From contig CAZVWV010000069.1 of NCBI GenBank assembly GCA_964631745.1, forward strand, positions 1 to 19,161: DNA of 19,161 nt, written 5' to 3'. Made by a program: the position numbers and the translations under genes. The notes beneath the pieces were generated by a model that did no database searches, was not told the origin of the DNA, and saw only the letters and a program-made list of their open reading frames with translations. Of this stretch, positions 16,481 to 19,161 are shown one piece after another. The stretch comes from CAZVWV01 sp964631745 (GTDB lineage: Bacteria; Bdellovibrionota_C; UBA2361; JBGSMV01). Positions within the stretch are counted from its first letter, which is position 1. Every line of letters starts with the position of its first letter.

Positions 16481-16675
16481 GTGACAAATGTAACCCAAGG
16501 ATATTTTATTGACAACGCAGATCTCTTTTGAGTTCTTGGATCTTGGTTTAGGGACCTAAGAGATTGATGAGATTATTTTGAGTCTCTGCGATAACCACAG
16601 CTCAGCAGGACCATCGGCGCCCGATAGCAGACCTTTTTGCTACGTTTCGTTGCAAGCACGCATCTTAACTAAGCT
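16481..16675. other. Divergent intergenic region
   Basis: Separates the small hypothetical gene (minus) from the methyltransferase (plus). It is AT-rich on the left. A TTGACA at 16509-16514 (plus) has no -10 match at usual spacing. It probably holds the promoter for the plus-strand methyltransferase, but none can be placed with confidence. Confidence 0.35.
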
Positions 16676-17398
16676 ATGCCCATATCTCTGAACTCAACCC
16701 CGGCGCAGAACTCATTTGAGATAGCTACCGCGCATGCCTTGATTAGATCCGCAGACTCTCTCAAATTACATCTTGGCTGTGGCGCAAGATATTTTGAGGG
16801 TTACCTGAACATCGATTTTCCGCCTGAAGGCCAGAGCATCATGCGCGCCAAGGTGGATGCTTACGCTGATATCTTGCGGCTAAAGTTTCCCGCCAACAGC
16901 GTGGACGAAGTGCGCTCGCACCATGTCTTTGAACATTTTGACAGGGTCGAAGCTTTAGCGCTGCTTAGTGCTTGGCGCAAATGGATAAAACCTACGGGAC
17001 GTTTAGTGATTGAGACTCCGGATCTGGGGGCATCAATTGATCTCCTGAACAAATTAGGGAGCGACGTTGTAAGCAAGCAACGAGTCTTGCGACATGTCTT
17101 TGGTTCGCACGAAGCCGCCTGGGCTGTCCATAAGGACGGCTGGGATGAGGAAAAGTACCTCGCTGTCTTGCCTGTGATCGGGTTTAAGATTGAAGCGGTG
17201 GAAAAAACAGAATGGCAGCTCACCAGAAATATTATTGTCACTGCCGTACCTGAAGGCCCCGACGAATTCACGATGGATCAAGTGAGTGCAAGAGCTGCGC
17301 ATATCTTTGAAGTTTCATTGGTTGACCATTCAGAGAGCGAGCTTGAGTTGCATAGATTCTGGCTGAGCCGCTTTCAACAGCTATTAGCATTTATGTAG
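16676..17398 (+). CDS. SAM-dependent methyltransferase (type 11-like)
   Basis: This 240-residue class I methyltransferase has motif I LHLGCG at 31-36, acidic motif NIDFPP at 45-50, the HHVFEHF segment at 82-88 and PTGRLVIETPDL at 106-117. The usual fold ends near residue 190. About 45 further residues form a charged helical tail (SARAAHIFEVSLVDHSESE). This type is common in O-antigen and flagellin glycan loci and is predicted to methylate a sugar hydroxyl or amine. Ribosome site before the ATG is weak (CTAAG). It is directly followed, in the same reading frame, by the decayed DUF115-like gene, and with the oxidoreductase forms a plus-strand unit. Confidence 0.82.
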   Translation: MPISLNSTPAQNSFEIATAHALIRSADSLKLHLGCGARYFEGYLNIDFPPEGQSIMRAKVDAYADILRLKFPANSVDEVRSHHVFEHFDRVEALALLSAWRKWIKPTGRLVIETPDLGASIDLLNKLGSDVVSKQRVLRHVFGSHEAAWAVHKDGWDEEKYLAVLPVIGFKIEAVEKTEWQLTRNIIVTAVPEGPDEFTMDQVSARAAHIFEVSLVDHSESELELHRFWLSRFQQLLAFM

Positions 17399-17401
17399 AG
17401 A

Positions 17402-17832
17402 CGCCACTCCCTAAGCCCAGGAGAACTCCCTATTTTCGGGCAAGTGTTCTGAGAGGAAAACCTCTCGGCAGCTCCGGGAGAGGTCACGGATTTAGGAAGC
17501 GTGTCGGCATCATCCGTTCCGATTCTGCAAAAAGAGGGGTTTGAAAGATTTGTACAGCTCGGGATTGACGCTCGATATACACTCCCAGTCGGAGAAGCCG
17601 ACTCACTGACCGGATTAGTTTTAATCAAGGAAGATCACGATCACTTTGATCCAGATTACGGATTCGAAAACGGCGCTGGGCAAGAACTGACTTGGATGAT
17701 ATTATCGCAGACTGGAAGAAACTTGAACGCGCTCAAAAGTCACTTGGTATCGAAATATTAAACGCCTCACCGGGCAGCGCACTGGAATATTTTCCGCATG
17801 TTTCGTTACCTCATACTCTAGGAGTTAATTAA
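17402..17832 (+). pseudogene. Remnant of a DUF115/MAF-like gene (N-terminal part lost, frameshifted)
   Basis: Conceptual translation shows the C-terminal part of a DUF115 (MptE-like; motility accessory factor) protein. The order is VTDLGSVSAS, ILQKEGFERFVQLGIDARYTLPVGE, HDHFDPDYGF, RRWARTDLDDIIADWKKLERA and GIEILNASPGSALEYFP. The parts before and after about 17670 are in different frames: adding one A to the A4 run at 17667-17670 restores GFEKRRW. A TGA at 17450-17452 interrupts the frame upstream, and the first half of the domain is absent. The last frame ends in TAA overlapping the next gene's ATG (TAATG), which supports this reading. The intact relatives are tied to flagellin or surface glycosylation. 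A sequencing error could explain the frameshift but not the missing N-terminus. Confidence 0.75.
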
Positions 17833-18779
17833 TGGCCAACAAAAAAATTGCATTCGTAGGAAGCGGTTACATGACCACAGAACACGCCAAGGCCTTCGCT
17901 AGCATTGATGGCGTCACTTTAGCTGGAATTTACGGGAGAAACCCTGTCACCGCAAAAGAGCTTGCGAGCAAATACCAGATGCCTGCTGTGCAGAATCTTT
18001 CCGAGCTTTACGAAAAGACCAATGCCGATCTGGTAGTTGTCTCCGTGGATGAACTCTCTCTCATGGGAGTTTGTGAGAGTATCTTTAAATCCCCTTGGGC
18101 GATTCTTTTGGAAAAGCCCCCAGGACACACGCTTGATATCGCAAGCGCGCTTAACGCCATGGCAACGGAGAACGGTCGAGACTGTTTTGTGGCCCTAAAC
18201 CGGCGCTTCATGAGCAGCGCCTTAAACGCCCGAAGCTTGTTAAACTCATCTACCGAAACCCGATTCATCACTGTTACCGATCAAGAGGATCTAACTCAGG
18301 CCAATGAACTAGGCCAACCCGCTGAGATTCAGAGCAACTGGATGTACGCCAATTCCATTCACGTAATAGATCTCCTGCGATTTTTCGGCAGGGGCAAAAT
18401 TGTAGACGTGAAAAATATTCTTCCCTGGCATGAAACCAGAGAGGCCAGCATGGTAGCAGCCGCCATTCACTTTGATAGTGGCGACACCGGCCTCTACAAA
18501 GCGATCTGGAACGCTCCCGGCCCCTGGAGCACTGAGATCGTCACAGCCTCACAAAGATTTGAGCTAAGACCGCTTGAGACTTTGCAGAAACAAGTGCGCG
18601 GCAAACGCACGCTTGAACCAATCCCCACGCATACACGAGACACGGATTTCAAACCCGGACTAAGGCTACAGGCTGAGCATGCTATCAGGATGCTGTCAGG
18701 AGACAGCTCGCATGAGCTCCCGACCTTAGAAGATGCATTAGAGACCATGCGCCTGATCCGGCGGATTTATTGGGGGTGA
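17832..18779 (+). CDS. Gfo/Idh/MocA-family oxidoreductase
   Basis: This 315-residue NAD(P)-dependent sugar oxidoreductase has a Rossmann domain (residues 1-120), with IAFVGSGYM at 6-14, NADLVVVSV at 64-72 and the family signature EKPPG at 94-98. ALNRRF at 121-126 follows, then the C-terminal alpha/beta domain with NSIHVIDLLRFFG near 174-186, which carries the active-site His/Asp region. It is slightly shorter than usual (330-370). Ribosome site GGAG lies seven bases before the ATG, inside the end of the DUF115 remnant (TAATG). Members act on nucleotide sugars or free sugars, for example as 3-dehydrogenases in amino-sugar synthesis. Its substrate here is unknown. Confidence 0.85.
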   Translation: MANKKIAFVGSGYMTTEHAKAFASIDGVTLAGIYGRNPVTAKELASKYQMPAVQNLSELYEKTNADLVVVSVDELSLMGVCESIFKSPWAILLEKPPGHTLDIASALNAMATENGRDCFVALNRRFMSSALNARSLLNSSTETRFITVTDQEDLTQANELGQPAEIQSNWMYANSIHVIDLLRFFGRGKIVDVKNILPWHETREASMVAAAIHFDSGDTGLYKAIWNAPGPWSTEIVTASQRFELRPLETLQKQVRGKRTLEPIPTHTRDTDFKPGLRLQAEHAIRMLSGDSSHELPTLEDALETMRLIRRIYWG

Positions 18780-18856
18780 GGGTTAAGAAAGCCTGACCAC
18801 TTTTTCGCTCAGAGACCATGCGCAACCCAACCAGCGCGGCGGAGATACTTTCATTA

Positions 18857-19161
18857 CTAGCCCCCAATCCCCGCCCCCGCACACCAGTTTCTATATATCG
18901 AGAGCCCCAGCTCCGCGCTCTTTTCAGGGTGAAACTGGGCCGCAAAGAGGTTCCCTTGTCGAAGGCTTGAGCAGTATGAGATACCGGCATAGTTTGTAAG
19001 ACTGGTGATGCTGCTCTGATCTTTGGCGGCGCAGTAGAATGAATGCACAAAATACATAAAGCTGCCGCCTGGCACGGATGAGAGCGGGGTGTCGTTCCAA
19101 GTGGCGCAACTTTGGGGCCGGTGAATTGTGTTCCAGCCAATTTGCGGGACTCTGTATTTCG
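18857..19161 (-). CDS. hisH: HisH-like glutamine amidotransferase, C-terminal part (runs off right edge)
   Basis: About 101 residues of the C-terminal part are present; the start and the nucleophilic Cys lie beyond the window. The frame reads KYRVPQIGWNTI at the edge (HisH PHIGWN block), then PGGSFMYFVHSFY near 19040-19075 and AAQFHPEKSAELGLSIYRNW, which carries the His and Glu of the amidotransferase triad. HisH supplies ammonia to HisF for imidazole-glycerol phosphate synthesis. In glycan loci a paralogue pair works with a WbpG/PseA-type amidotransferase to make acetamidino sugars. The neighbours suggest that second role, but the fragment cannot separate them. The gene is convergent with the oxidoreductase, with a 77-bp gap and no clear terminator. 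Confidence 0.85.
   Translation of the reverse strand, partial: KYRVPQIGWNTIHRPQSCATWNDTPLSSVPGGSFMYFVHSFYCAAKDQSSITSLTNYAGISYCSSLRQGNLFAAQFHPEKSAELGLSIYRNWCAGAGIGG

Noticed and set aside
16509..16514. TTGACA as a plus-strand -35 box
   Set aside because: No -10-like hexamer at 16-18 bp downstream.
17417..17437. GGAG-AA-CTCC followed by TATTTT as a terminator after the methyltransferase
   Set aside because: A two-base loop cannot form, and the T-run is broken.
17501..17761. 86-codon open frame as an independent gene
   Set aside because: Only part of the DUF115 remnant; its last 30 residues are out of frame with the conserved C-terminus.
18740..18823. 13-bp direct repeat AGAGACCATGCGC (18740-18752 and 18811-18823)
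   Set aside because: One copy is coding and the flanks do not match; no sign of an element or target duplication.
18685..19140. Minus-strand 151-codon frame at the right edge
   Set aside because: Different frame from the HisH-like gene, which has clear conserved blocks, and runs into the oxidoreductase gene.

Overview
This is a bacterial surface-glycan locus. Ordinary Shine-Dalgarno sequences, tight overlaps between stops and starts (TAATG, ATGA) and roughly even base composition point to a bacterium, probably with a Gram-negative-style O-glycan or flagellin-glycan locus. I cannot name the phylum. No tRNA, rRNA, CRISPR array, transposase or integrase was seen.

Positions 133-9596, all minus strand and read right to left, form a nonulosonic (sialic-like) acid block. 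The order of transcription is a Fringe-like glycosyltransferase, a GT2 glycosyltransferase, LegB-type NDP-sugar 4,6-dehydratase, a second NAD-dependent epimerase, a NodU/CmcH-type O-carbamoyltransferase, PtmE-type CBS/nucleotidyltransferase, NeuB/LegI synthase, NeuC/LegG hydrolysing 2-epimerase and a PtmA-type SDR. Together these match the legionaminic acid route: a nucleotide-activated amino sugar is dehydrated, later hydrolysed and epimerised, then condensed with phosphoenolpyruvate. The aminotransferase (LegC), N-acetyltransferase (LegH) and CMP-sugar synthetase (NeuA/LegF) are not in the window. Seven codons at the left edge could be the start of the last one. A 35-bp perfect palindrome and a T-tract separate the carbamoyltransferase from ptmE, so the block may be two transcription units.

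Positions 9673-16480 carry the assembly genes. A plus-strand glycosyltransferase-like protein of unclear family (9673-10854) ends 14 bp from a convergent minus-strand operon. That operon encodes a family-24-type methyltransferase, a 1040-residue fusion (NAD-dependent epimerase, GT4, GT2) and a separate GT4-type enzyme, with gaps of 3 and 5 bp. Upstream lies a 381-bp non-coding stretch holding a repeated CTAAAT..TAG motif and nested inverted repeats, then a small hypothetical gene.

Positions 16676-18779 are plus strand: a SAM-dependent methyltransferase, a decayed DUF115/MAF-like gene (N-terminal part missing, in-frame stop and a one-base frameshift) and a Gfo/Idh/MocA oxidoreductase coupled to the decayed gene by TAATG. 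At the right edge the C-terminal third of a HisH-like glutamine amidotransferase enters on the minus strand. In glycan loci HisH paralogues usually supply ammonia for acetamidino sugars together with HisF and a WbpG/PseA-type enzyme.

Overall the locus appears to make a legionaminic-type acid, possibly carbamoylated or methylated, and to build it into a surface glycan or onto flagellin. The DUF115 remnant favours flagellin, but nothing in the window proves the acceptor.
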